This document shows positions 20,107-28,398 of a stretch of 34,564 bases of DNA, piece by piece (the first letter of the stretch is position 1; each line of letters begins with the position of its first letter). Source of the DNA: a bacterium (GTDB lineage: Bacteria > Pseudomonadota > Alphaproteobacteria > Rhizobiales > Xanthobacteraceae); contig JAQSDT010000326.1 in assembly GCA_029946075.1 (NCBI GenBank), positions 1 through 34,564 of the forward strand, given 5' to 3'. The notes under the pieces were generated by a model that saw nothing but the letters and a program-made list of their open reading frames with translations, did no database searches and was not told where the DNA came from. Both the position numbers and the translations under genes were made by a program.

Positions 20107-21354
20107 CTAATATTTGATGCAAGCCAGCTTCGTGACGTTCCGCGGACGGGTTTCGGATGACGCGCCAGTGCTCGCGTCGCCGCTCGTTCTAGAGCCGTTC
20201 GTACCGCCCCTGACCGAGCCGGCAGTGACATCCGAAACCAGGCCGTCTTCCTGCATCGCTGTCGTATTGTGGGTATGGGATTTCAACGCGTCGGCCTGAA
20301 CGGTGCCGATCACCCGCCCGGCGTCGCGGCCTCGCCCGTCATCCCAATGCCGAATGAACTCGCCGCGGCTGTCAGGAAGCCGAAAAGTGGTCGACAGATC
20401 GCCCGTGGAGAAAGCGCCGGACGACGTGCTGGACCAAACAGCTTCAGATACGATATTGCCCGAAGCGTTGGCATAATACCACAGCGCGGGATACGTCGCG
20501 CGGGACAAAAGCGCGCCGTTCTCTTTCAGGAAACCCGCCGGCGCATTCGTGCCGTTGACCCATATCGTCGTGCCGACCGGCACGGTAGCCTGGCTCTCCC
20601 AAGCCGTCCACGCCAACGAGCCGGCGTTGTTGTAGCCGTGGCGTCTGAACGGCACGATGCTCGACGTCGACGTCCCGGCCGCAAACGGGTAAGCGATCTG
20701 TGTGATGTACAAATTGCTCATGGCGATGACTTGCACAAGCCAGTCGTTCACCCCACCACCGTAAATCGGCTGGTTGGCCAGAGAGAAGCCGTTATACCAC
20801 CCGCTCTCTACGGCCTCATTCCAGTTCGTAAACGCGTTCTGCCCTGTTGTCGTCTTCGCCAGGCGGCCAGTCGCGGTCGAGCCGTCCCGCTTCATCGCCA
20901 GAATATTCGCCAGAGCGGTGTCGACATTGCCGAGCCCTGCCAGGTTGTTCGCCTTGGCGAGATAGAGCGACAAATCGATCGCGCCAGCCGAAGCCGCGGC
21001 CGCCGCAGCCTGCGTTGTCGCAACGCCCGCCTGCGTTGTGGCAATACCCGCTTGCGTCGTCGCGCTCGCGGCAGCGGCTTGCGCCGTCGATACGGCCGCA
21101 GCAACGAGCGCGCCGTTCGTCGGGTCGAACGTGAGCTGCAGGCCGAGTTCGAGGCTGTCGTAGGTGACAATTCCGTTCTGTAGCGCGCCGTCAGACCGTC
21201 GGACGTTCTTGATCGACGCAACCAGTTCGGCGACGGCGGTCGCAATGTTGGCCAGTTCGTTGTCGACCTGCGCAGCCGGCAGCGGCGACGTCGGGTTGTT
21301 CGCCTGAAAATTGCCGAAGCTGTAGGAGACTTCGTAGCCCGCCGGATCTGCCAT
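20107..21354 (-). CDS. Tail fibre protein with phage tail-collar-like domain
   Basis: VPVGTTIWVNGTNAPAGFLKENGALLSRATYPALW...TTFRLPDSRGEFIRHWDDGRG...SHTHN; TTQAG repeats. Confidence 0.85.
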   Translation of the reverse strand: MADPAGYEVSYSFGNFQANNPTSPLPAAQVDNELANIATAVAELVASIKNVRRSDGALQNGIVTYDSLELGLQLTFDPTNGALVAAAVSTAQAAAASATTQAGIATTQAGVATTQAAAAAASAGAIDLSLYLAKANNLAGLGNVDTALANILAMKRDGSTATGRLAKTTTGQNAFTNWNEAVESGWYNGFSLANQPIYGGGVNDWLVQVIAMSNLYITQIAYPFAAGTSTSSIVPFRRHGYNNAGSLAWTAWESQATVPVGTTIWVNGTNAPAGFLKENGALLSRATYPALWYYANASGNIVSEAVWSSTSSGAFSTGDLSTTFRLPDSRGEFIRHWDDGRGRDAGRVIGTVQADALKSHTHNTTAMQEDGLVSDVTAGSVRGGTNGSRTSGDASTGASSETRPRNVTKLACIKY

Positions 21355-22211
21355 TATACGAACACTCCCGCCGCCTGCATGTTGTTGTAGTTTGCCGTCG
21401 CCATGACGAGCCCGCCGGCGTTGTCGGGATGAGTCCCGTCCGTTCGCGTGATCGCGGTACTGTCGATATCGCCGCCGTAGTAAGTGTTGACGCCGTTTAT
21501 GAGTGACGTCTGCGCGGACCGGATCGCGTTCGACGTCTGCCCCGCCAGGCTCTCGTGGCAGATCATGACCTTGCCGTCGAAGCCTGTGGCGAACACTTTC
21601 GACAGGAACTTCGTTCCCGCGGCGGCGAAGACAGCCTGTGACGTGCCGTCGACATAGTCGCGCGTCCCGTCCGAGAGGATCATCATCATCGTCAGGTTCG
21701 GCGTACCGGGCACGATGCCGCGGGACGCAAGGCGCCGCATGGCGACAGGGAAACGATCGGCGTAAAGCCCGTCGTCGTTACCATGCGACTCCATGTTCGT
21801 GTTGCCGATCGAGAGCGAGTAGATGATGACGCGATCGAACTTCCCGTTCGCGATCAGCATGTCGGCCAGCAGCACCAGCGCGTTACCGGGGCCGAGCGTC
21901 GGCGCAAGCGACAGCGCGTAGGTCGTGCCGAGCAGAGGCCCCACGATATCGTAGAAGCCGCCGTCGTGGACGTTGGCGTTGTCGATATTCGCAGCGTTGG
22001 CCGGCACGACAAGCGTCGGCATGACGCTGCTGTAGAACGATTGCCCGACGCCGAAGAGAATGCCGGTTCGCTGTGCGGGGTTGATGACTTGCGAACGTCG
22101 CTGACGCCCGGTCGTGTTCCGATAGCTGTGAATGCCGTTATGGATGTTGCCCGCGATCGTGACGGTGTCCGACAGCAGAAACGGATCTGGCAGCCCTGCG
22201 CCCGCGATCAT
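21354..22211 (-). CDS. SGNH/GDSL-like esterase, putative receptor polysaccharide deacylase
   Basis: GVGQSF (nucleophile region) and TDGTHPDNAGG (Asp-x-x-His) spaced as in sialate O-acetylesterase-like enzymes; between two tail fibre genes. Confidence 0.65.
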   Translation of the reverse strand: MIAGAGLPDPFLLSDTVTIAGNIHNGIHSYRNTTGRQRRSQVINPAQRTGILFGVGQSFYSSVMPTLVVPANAANIDNANVHDGGFYDIVGPLLGTTYALSLAPTLGPGNALVLLADMLIANGKFDRVIIYSLSIGNTNMESHGNDDGLYADRFPVAMRRLASRGIVPGTPNLTMMMILSDGTRDYVDGTSQAVFAAAGTKFLSKVFATGFDGKVMICHESLAGQTSNAIRSAQTSLINGVNTYYGGDIDSTAITRTDGTHPDNAGGLVMATANYNNMQAAGVFV

Positions 22212-22215
22212 TGTG

Positions 22216-24129
22216 CTACATCGCCATCAGATAGCCGACACCCGCCGACGACACCGTACCGCCAAGGTTGAATGTCGAAGCGTTGGTCCCGTCCGCGTTC
22301 TCCATACCGCATATAAAATGCGCACCGGGCGCCGGGCTCGAAACCTTGAACGGCACAGGGCAGCCTGAGATAATCGTCGTCGCGGCGTTATTGGAGAACG
22401 GCACGTTGTTCGAAGGCACCGATGTCGAATCGTAGCCGAGCCCGAGCCTGGCGACGGCCCCGCTGACGGCAACGAGCTGGATCACGTTCTGGTAATCCGC
22501 GATCAGCGGCGCGTCGCCGCCGGTAACGAACTGGATCATGTTGATCGCGCTGGCGCGTGCCAGGCGCCAGGTGGCCGAACTGCGGGTGTACGAAACGCCG
22601 TTGTCGATAACCGTACCGGCGACCGGCTTCTGGTTGTAGGCGTTCCACACGTTGAACGCGCCAGCGACGCCGAACGTCGGATAGATGAAATCAACCGTGC
22701 TCGAAGCGTTCGTCCTGGTGATGCCAAGCCACGTCCCGCGCTGCGCAGCCGGGCCGTTGGTGATCGACGACGTGTTGACAGGAATGCCTTGAACGTCAGT
22801 GTGCGTGTAGCCGCGCGACGTCGTGCGGTTCTCGCCGGTGTGCGTACCGCTCTGCGACCCCGACGTGTTGACGTAGGTTCCAGCGATCGCGTTTGCGAGG
22901 GATGTCGCGATGTTGAATGTGTTGGTCGCCGGCGCAAGGCCGACGTAGTAGACCGTACCGGCGGTAACCCCCGTCGGCAACGCACCGCCGCTGTTGGTGA
23001 AGATGACGGGCGAAAATTCCGGCAGCGCGTGTCCGCTCCACGTCACGACGCACGGCGACGCGATCGTCATCGTGATCGTCGCCGTCTTGCTCCAACGCTG
23101 CCGCGACAGACGGGTGGTCCCCGCGTCGCTCCACGCGTAATGGTCCCAGCACTCTTCCGGCCCCATCGCCGCCGGCGCCTTGGTCGTGTCGGTCGTCGCC
23201 TGCGAAAACTCGGTAAACGGCGTCGGGACCCAATCGGTGCCGTTCCACAACGGCAGCAGATTGCCGCCGCACGGCGTTGCGATGATCGACGTCGCGCCGG
23301 CCTGGCTCGTGCCCATGTACTTGACGCCGCTCGCCAGCGTCAAACGCACTTGCGGCGGATAGAAAATCTTGATGGCGCCGCCCTGCCCGTTGAAGCTGGT
23401 CACGCCGCTCGGCACGCCCGATACCGCGAAACGCCAATCGGCAAGCGTGCCCGAACCGCCGGTTATCGTCACGTTGATCGTTAGCGAAGTGCCGCTGTAC
23501 GCGGTGACGAGCCCCTCCATGAAATTCGCGCCGCTCGCGGCCGACGACGCGCGAACGTAGTTGCCGACCTGATAGGCAAGCCCGGCCTGCGTGGTAAAAA
23601 CCTTCGAGCCGGTGCCGATCGCAAGCGACGTGGCCGACGTGCCGCCGTACCCTGCCCCGTTGGTGCCGTTCGTCCCGTTGGTGCCGTTCGTCCCGTTGGT
23701 GCCGTTCGTCCCGTCGACCCCCGGGAGTCCTTGCGGCCCTGCCACCAGCGCCCCGACGAGCACCCATTTGCCCGCCGCGAGATCCGTCGCGAAGACGCCC
23801 GACGTGTGGTCGAGCAGCGCCCGGTACAAGTTGCTGTTGATGACGACCGAGTTGCCGACGAGATAGCCGTGCACAGTCACCCACGCCGTCGCCGGCGCTA
23901 AACCGGCCGTCTGCAGGTCGACCGAAAGGCTTTCGTAAGTGACGGACCCGTTCGCAAGCCGGCCGTCCGCGCGCAGCGCGCCCGTAATGAACAGCGCCAA
24001 ACTGCTGACGCTGTCGGAAAGCCCGGCTAGGTCGGCGTCAATCTGCGTGCCCGGGAACGAATTATCGCCCTGCGCCTGCTGAAAGCCGGTGTAGCTGTAA
24101 GTGACATCATAAACATCGGGATACGCCAC
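22216..24129 (-). CDS. Tail fibre/spike protein with collagen-like GTN repeats
   Basis: N-terminus similar to 20107..21354 product; GLPGVDGTNGTNGTNGTNGTNGTNG. Confidence 0.8.
   Translation of the reverse strand: MAYPDVYDVTYSYTGFQQAQGDNSFPGTQIDADLAGLSDSVSSLALFITGALRADGRLANGSVTYESLSVDLQTAGLAPATAWVTVHGYLVGNSVVINSNLYRALLDHTSGVFATDLAAGKWVLVGALVAGPQGLPGVDGTNGTNGTNGTNGTNGTNGAGYGGTSATSLAIGTGSKVFTTQAGLAYQVGNYVRASSAASGANFMEGLVTAYSGTSLTINVTITGGSGTLADWRFAVSGVPSGVTSFNGQGGAIKIFYPPQVRLTLASGVKYMGTSQAGATSIIATPCGGNLLPLWNGTDWVPTPFTEFSQATTDTTKAPAAMGPEECWDHYAWSDAGTTRLSRQRWSKTATITMTIASPCVVTWSGHALPEFSPVIFTNSGGALPTGVTAGTVYYVGLAPATNTFNIATSLANAIAGTYVNTSGSQSGTHTGENRTTSRGYTHTDVQGIPVNTSSITNGPAAQRGTWLGITRTNASSTVDFIYPTFGVAGAFNVWNAYNQKPVAGTVIDNGVSYTRSSATWRLARASAINMIQFVTGGDAPLIADYQNVIQLVAVSGAVARLGLGYDSTSVPSNNVPFSNNAATTIISGCPVPFKVSSPAPGAHFICGMENADGTNASTFNLGGTVSSAGVGYLMAM
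23662..23716. repeat. 18-bp tandem repeat encoding (Gly-Thr-Asn)n collagen-like tract
   Basis: Repeated gttggtgccgttcgtccc units. Confidence 0.85.
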
Positions 24130-24141
24130 GCCGACCGCCTA

Positions 24142-24180
24142 TAAAAATGGCCGCCAGGCGGGAGTAAACGCCTGGCGGCC
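24142..24180 (-). terminator. Rho-independent terminator (12-bp GC stem + T-tract)
   Basis: GGCCGCCAGGCG-N8-CGCCTGGCGGCC; on - strand followed by ATTTTTAT. Confidence 0.85.
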
Positions 24181-24231
24181 GACCTGCCCGTCAAGGAGTG
24201 CGAGGCGTGAGCCCTGCCCGACGGTTGTATC

Positions 24232-24519
24232 TCAGTGTATTGCGCTGGTCAAGACATCGCCGTCGGGCGCAATCGGCTCGACGACCACCGCGGCCGGTCC
24301 CCAATCCTCCGGAGCACGATATCGTGCCGGCAAGAACATTACGCCGTTAACGATCGTTGGCTCAAACACGGTGATCTCGTTGGTTACAGCGTTATCGCCG
24401 TAATTCACACGGATGTAATCCACGAGCCACTGCCAGCGCTCGGCCGACAGCAGCACAAACTCGCCGTGCTGCGGCCGATCTTCGCGAACGTGGCACGAGT
24501 AGGGTACGAAATCGGCCAT
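24232..24519 (-). CDS. Hypothetical protein
   Basis: 95-aa ORF 3 nt after the upstream stop; ends before terminator. Confidence 0.6.
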   Translation of the reverse strand: MADFVPYSCHVREDRPQHGEFVLLSAERWQWLVDYIRVNYGDNAVTNEITVFEPTIVNGVMFLPARYRAPEDWGPAAVVVEPIAPDGDVLTSAIH

Positions 24520-24522
24520 CGA

Positions 24523-25056
24523 TCAAGCCGGAAGCCGGTCGCCAGGCAGCGTCACGCGCCCCGGCTTGAAGACGGCCCGGTTGACGGCCATGAAGCCCTG
24601 CTCGATCGCGGTGCGCCCGATCGCGAGCCAGCGCTGATCGACAGCGATCACGCTCGGCTTGTCGTTCGACGCTGCCGGACCCTTCATCGTCGCGAGATCG
24701 TCGAGCACGCGCAGGGTGTTCTCTTCGAGCCGCTTGTTCTGGCTGACGAGATCGACCGTCGCGTCGCTCTGCGGCCGATACCCGGGAACGGGCAGTCCAA
24801 CGTTCTGCGCCGCAGATTCGGCCACGTACCCTTCGAGAAAAGCCTTGCGCGGGCTGATCGAAACGTAGCCGTCGTCGTACTTGATGAAGAAATCCCCGGG
24901 CACCGGCGTATAGCGCGCGATGATCGCGGCAGCGAGGACAAACGACTCGTAGTCTTCGCGGAAAGTGAGCAAAACGCCGCCATCGCCGCGGTGCGTGATG
25001 CTGGCGATCTCGAGCGCCGATACGGTTTTGTGGCTTTTATAGCGCGGCATTTCCAT
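24523..25056 (-). CDS. Two-domain phage protein: MPRYKSHK N-domain + Acb2/Tad1-hairpin-like C-domain (anti-CBASS candidate)
   Basis: Start reassigned to MEMPRYKSHKTVSALEI with AAAGGA RBS; C-terminus VPGYRPQSDATVDLVSQNKRLEENTLRVLDDL...DQRWLAIGRTAIEQGFMAVNRAVFKPGRVTLP matches remembered Acb2-type consensus. Confidence 0.6.
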   Translation of the reverse strand: MEMPRYKSHKTVSALEIASITHRGDGGVLLTFREDYESFVLAAAIIARYTPVPGDFFIKYDDGYVSISPRKAFLEGYVAESAAQNVGLPVPGYRPQSDATVDLVSQNKRLEENTLRVLDDLATMKGPAASNDKPSVIAVDQRWLAIGRTAIEQGFMAVNRAVFKPGRVTLPGDRLPA

Positions 25057-25125
25057 GCGGAAGTCCTTTTGCGGTTGGGGTGCGTGTAACTCGCATATCT
25101 CACGAGTGACATACATCCGTCAAGG

Positions 25126-25317
25126 CTAATTGATTTTGTACCGATCAGTACGGAAACGCCCTTTTAGCCGTTTCGGGTTTTCGGCTTTTCGTCGATCGAC
25201 CTTCGGATTTTTGGCTTTTCGTCGATCGACCTGTTCGGATTTTCGGAATTTGGATTTTGAGGCGCAAATTTGTTTGGGCGTCCGACGCCGTCTGCGCTTT
25301 GGCGCCGAAACCGTCAC
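25126..25317 (-). CDS. Very basic 63-aa protein with repeated VDRRKA(K/E)NPK motif
   Basis: GTG start; MTVSAPKRRRRRTPKQICASKSKFRKSEQVDRRKAKNPKVDRRKAENPKRLKGRFRTDRYKIN; no strong RBS. Confidence 0.4.
   Translation of the reverse strand: MTVSAPKRRRRRTPKQICASKSKFRKSEQVDRRKAKNPKVDRRKAENPKRLKGRFRTDRYKIN
25183..25232. repeat. Direct repeat of 20 bp (30-bp period), each copy with palindrome GTCGATCGAC
   Basis: ggcttttcgtcgatcgacct at 25183-25202 and 25213-25232. Confidence 0.8.
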
Positions 25318-25423
25318 CCGGGGGCCAGGCCGGGCTTTTGGCCGGCGCCGAGCACGCCCGCCGAGCTGGCGCCGAGGCCGTGCGAATATATCTTATATCC
25401 GCACAAGCCTTGTAGAATAGGCA

Positions 25424-25909
25424 TTACTCGAATACGCTGGGCGCAGCTTGCGCGCTTTGGGGCTGTTCCGCCGGCTCATGCTCGATCGTCTTCAGCTTCG
25501 CCATACGATCGGCAAGCGCGCGTTCAGCTTCACCGAGCAACGCGCGAATCTTGTCAGCCGGCATTTCGGCCAGGTCCTGCTCTGTCAACGATTGCGCGCC
25601 AGCCACGCCAGACAGCTGCACAAGGCTTTTAGCCGCGGCGCCGCGCGTGCTGCCCTTCTGTTTCGTGTCTTCTGCCAGCTCGATCAACACCCGGACTCCT
25701 ACTTCGGCGCCGCGCGTAACGAGCAAATGCCGGGCTTTGCGGCGCACGTCTTCGGCCACGTCTGGCTGGCGCGCCAGGCGCCCGCCGAGCACGCTAGGCG
25801 ATGAATACCCTGCTTTTTCAGCCGAATACGTCGCATCGCCCGTGACGGCCATGTGGCTGGAAAACGCGCGCTGCATCGCCGTCAAGTGGCCCTTCTTTTT
25901 TCCCGGCAT
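25424..25909 (-). CDS. terS: Terminase small subunit
   Basis: AMQRAFSSHMAVTGDATYSAEKAGYSSPSVLGGRLARQPDV resembles small-terminase HTH; first gene of leftward block. Confidence 0.7.
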   Translation of the reverse strand: MPGKKKGHLTAMQRAFSSHMAVTGDATYSAEKAGYSSPSVLGGRLARQPDVAEDVRRKARHLLVTRGAEVGVRVLIELAEDTKQKGSTRGAAAKSLVQLSGVAGAQSLTEQDLAEMPADKIRALLGEAERALADRMAKLKTIEHEPAEQPQSAQAAPSVFE

Positions 25910-26014
25910 AGAACCTGCGAATTATTACCCGGATACAATCTAGTACGCAGACCTGCGTCATACCGAATTTGTTGACCATAGCGGCCAGGCGAAAATAATT
26001 CAAGTTTCGTATCT

Positions 26015-26053
26015 TTTGTATCTTGACGATAGCATACAAATGACATACGTTTC
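26015..26053 (+). promoter_or_regulatory. Candidate early rightward promoter/operator
   Basis: TTTGTAT-N12-ATACAAA inverted repeat containing TTGACG (-35-like), followed by AATGACATACGTTTC; weak -10. Confidence 0.4.
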
Positions 26054-26078
26054 TGACATCAGCAACGGAGCACTGCAC

Positions 26079-26258
26079 ATGCAAACCGCCGATCTCATAG
26101 CTCGCATTCAAGCCCTGCCGAAAACTCACAAGGTCGTCACCCGTTGGCCCGACGGCACTGAGACGCGCCACGAAAGCCATAGCGCTGCAGGCGCGAATAA
26201 TTACGCCGATCACATGCGCTTTCGCGGCGCCGTATCCGCCACCGTTACGGAGATTTAG
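26079..26258 (+). CDS. Small hypothetical protein
   Basis: Start at MQTADLIARIQALPK with GGAG RBS rather than TTG at 26016. Confidence 0.6.
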   Translation: MQTADLIARIQALPKTHKVVTRWPDGTETRHESHSAAGANNYADHMRFRGAVSATVTEI

Positions 26259-26261
26259 GCC

Positions 26262-26459
26262 ATGCAAACCAACGGTGACATCATGCGAGCACAAGCCGAA
26301 CGCGCAGGCATTCCGCCCGTTTCGATATGGAAGGCGAAGGAAGGCCTGACCCTCGCCAAGAAGAACAAAGCCGATAAGGCTTTGGCGCGGCTGATGCTGA
26401 ACCACGGGCGCCTGACCGATGAAGCCCGCGCGTGGATTGCGAAGGAGTACCCGCAATGA
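26262..26459 (+). CDS. Small hypothetical protein
   Basis: GGAG RBS; MQTNGDIMRAQAERAGIPPVSIWKAKEG...; ATGA overlap with next gene. Confidence 0.65.
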   Translation: MQTNGDIMRAQAERAGIPPVSIWKAKEGLTLAKKNKADKALARLMLNHGRLTDEARAWIAKEYPQ

Positions 26460-26617
26460 CGCCACGCCGCGCCAACTACCCGGATCTCGCGCGCATTGAG
26501 CGCGACCGGGTTTCGACCAAACTCGCCCTAGCCGCGATTTGGGCCGTGCTGAACTGCAACGGCATCGCCGGCTGGAACGATTGGTATCAACACGCCACAG
26601 ACGGGGAATGGAACTAA
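26456..26617 (+). CDS. Small hypothetical protein (53 aa)
   Basis: ATGA coupling; MTPRRANYPDLARIERDRVSTKLALAAIWAVLNCNGIAGWNDWYQHATDGEWN. Confidence 0.6.
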   Translation: MTPRRANYPDLARIERDRVSTKLALAAIWAVLNCNGIAGWNDWYQHATDGEWN

Positions 26618-27225
26618 TGCGCAAGAAACTTGGAAAGCCGAATCCCATGCGCGGTGGCGCCGACTTCGCCATAGGCCGCGACAAAGTGTTTTGGTGCGAA
26701 ACACCAGACGCCTATTTGCGGCGAGTTGGCTTTGCGGATCAGTTCGCTGGCATACGCCATAACGGCTGGTATCTCGAAGACGACTATTCCGATGAACTGG
26801 CGCGCGGCGTTGTGTTCCAGTTGCCAGCTCGCAACGGCCAGACGCGATTCCTTTCCGCAGTCGCGGACCCTTTCAACAATGGCCCTGCAATCCTGTCACT
26901 CGAGATTTTCGACGACAAAGACGACGCGGCGCGCAACGCCGATGAACTCGCCAGGATCTATGCCGAGTCGGAGCGCGACTACCGCCGCGCGTGGAACGCT
27001 GGCGCCGAATTTGTGAGGCTGGGCGAGTTGATCGCCGATATCAGGCGCGCGACGCTGATCCTGTTCAAGGCGCGCCACACTAACCCGCCGCTAGGCGCCG
27101 ACAACGCGATCCTGTTTCAAGTGAATCGCGCACTGCGAGACATCTGCAGCGCCAGGAAAGAACGCGCCCAACTCCAAAACGACTACGGCCGCACCGCCGA
27201 ATTTCAAGAGGCTTTGCACGCCTGA
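26617..27225 (+). CDS. Hypothetical phage protein
   Basis: Start at MRKKLGKPNPMRGG (or MELM at 26608); 202 aa. Confidence 0.6.
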   Translation: MRKKLGKPNPMRGGADFAIGRDKVFWCETPDAYLRRVGFADQFAGIRHNGWYLEDDYSDELARGVVFQLPARNGQTRFLSAVADPFNNGPAILSLEIFDDKDDAARNADELARIYAESERDYRRAWNAGAEFVRLGELIADIRRATLILFKARHTNPPLGADNAILFQVNRALRDICSARKERAQLQNDYGRTAEFQEALHA

Positions 27226-27273
27226 ACTGTATCAAATCACCACATACACCACCGCACAAAAGGACACCTGACA

Positions 27274-27642
27274 GTGCCCAACATTCTCCCCGAGATCTAT
27301 GAACAGCACAGCAAAGCGTTCGAACACGTTTCCGCCTATGTCGTCACGAAAGGCGACGACATAATCGCCACCGTCGCCTTCAAGTTCGCAAAAAGCGGGA
27401 TGCGCACGACCTGCTACCTGCACATTCTGGGCGCACAAATGGTGCGCGCCTACGCAAGCGGCGGCGGTTATGACAAATGCAGCGCCTCGGTCTATTCCGC
27501 GATCGACCGCGTCAAGCCTGATGAAAACGACATTCGAACACTACAGCGCGCGGGCGCCTTCCGCGACGCGGTGACAGACGACGGCCAGCATTGGGACAAC
27601 GCTTTGCGCCAGGCCGGCTTTACCGTTCATCAGGCCGTATAG
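27274..27642 (+). CDS. Hypothetical protein
   Basis: GTG start with AAAGGA upstream; MPNILPEIYEQHSKAFEHVSAYVV. Confidence 0.6.
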   Translation: MPNILPEIYEQHSKAFEHVSAYVVTKGDDIIATVAFKFAKSGMRTTCYLHILGAQMVRAYASGGGYDKCSASVYSAIDRVKPDENDIRTLQRAGAFRDAVTDDGQHWDNALRQAGFTVHQAV

Positions 27643-27651
27643 GAGCGCACC

Positions 27652-28116
27652 ATGCCAGAATTTGTTCTTGACCGCGGCACGGCAGAATCCGCGCGCCACT
27701 TCGAATCCCTTGACACGTTCACGCAGGCATATATCGAAGCGCTGTTCTTCACTGAAGCCGAACACGGCACCGTTACCGAACGCGAATCGACATCGCCGCG
27801 CGTTAGAGTCTGGAACCCCGAAACCGATTCGAGCCTACCGGGCGATATCGACTTTTCGGATCTGGCGCCCGAAACGCTGGCGCACATTATCGCGGATTGC
27901 GCGGCGTTCCAGGCGGATGCAACAGCCGCCGCGTACATCGACGATCTCGACGCACAAGCGGGTCACGACTTCTGGCTAACGCGTAACGGCCACGGTGCAG
28001 GCTTTTGGGATGGCAACTGGCCTGAACCGGGCGCGTCCTATCTTGACGCGCGCTCTAAGGCCTCTGGCGGTATTGACGTCTATCTAGGCGACGACGGCAA
28101 AGTATATCTGTCATGA
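27652..28116 (+). CDS. Conserved phage/plasmid hypothetical protein (AGHDFWLTRNGHGAGFWD motif)
   Basis: Motif recalled as highly recurrent in phage and mobile-element proteins; GGAG RBS. Confidence 0.75.
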   Translation: MPEFVLDRGTAESARHFESLDTFTQAYIEALFFTEAEHGTVTERESTSPRVRVWNPETDSSLPGDIDFSDLAPETLAHIIADCAAFQADATAAAYIDDLDAQAGHDFWLTRNGHGAGFWDGNWPEPGASYLDARSKASGGIDVYLGDDGKVYLS

Positions 28117-28253
28117 TCGTCTGGCTTTTTACCGTCGGACTTCTTTTAATTCTCTTAACGGCGCCCTGCACCATCTTCGGCTGGCTGTGCGGCCGTATCG
28201 CTTCAGCGTGGGTCGACCGCGATCGAAAACCACCCCTGCCACCGCCCATATAG
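28113..28253 (+). CDS. 46-aa membrane protein
   Basis: ATGA coupled to previous gene; MIVWLFTVGLLLILLTAPCTIFGWLCGRIASAWVDRDRKPPLPPPI; absent from supplied ORF track. Confidence 0.65.
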   Translation: MIVWLFTVGLLLILLTAPCTIFGWLCGRIASAWVDRDRKPPLPPPI

Positions 28254-28281
28254 CATACCTCAACTTCGGCCTCTCCCCTTG

Positions 28282-28310
28282 ACCCGCGTGTGCCGCCAGG
28301 CTGCGCGGGT
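28282..28310 (+). terminator. Hairpin after rightward operon
   Basis: ACCCGCG-N15-CGCGGGT followed by TGATTGTTG. Confidence 0.4.
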
Positions 28311-28344
28311 TGATTGTTGAATGACATACGTTTCGACCCCGAAG

Positions 28345-28397
28345 ACCCCGGGCGTGGGGTTAGCGCGCTGTAGGCGCTACCCACCCCGTAGGGGTGG
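28345..28397. other. Cluster of three adjacent stem-loops
   Basis: ACCCC/GGGGT (28345-28360), TAGCGC/GCGCTA (28361-28379), CCACCCC-GTA-GGGGTGG (28381-28397). Confidence 0.75.
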
Positions 28398-28398
28398 T

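Noticed and set aside
25301-25376. Three GGCGCCGA copies before terS as a regulatory array
   Set aside because: Short GC-rich motif expected by chance in this composition
25818-26684. 288-aa - strand ORF upstream of terS
   Set aside because: Overlaps the terS start, the candidate promoter/operator and three coupled + strand genes; no motifs
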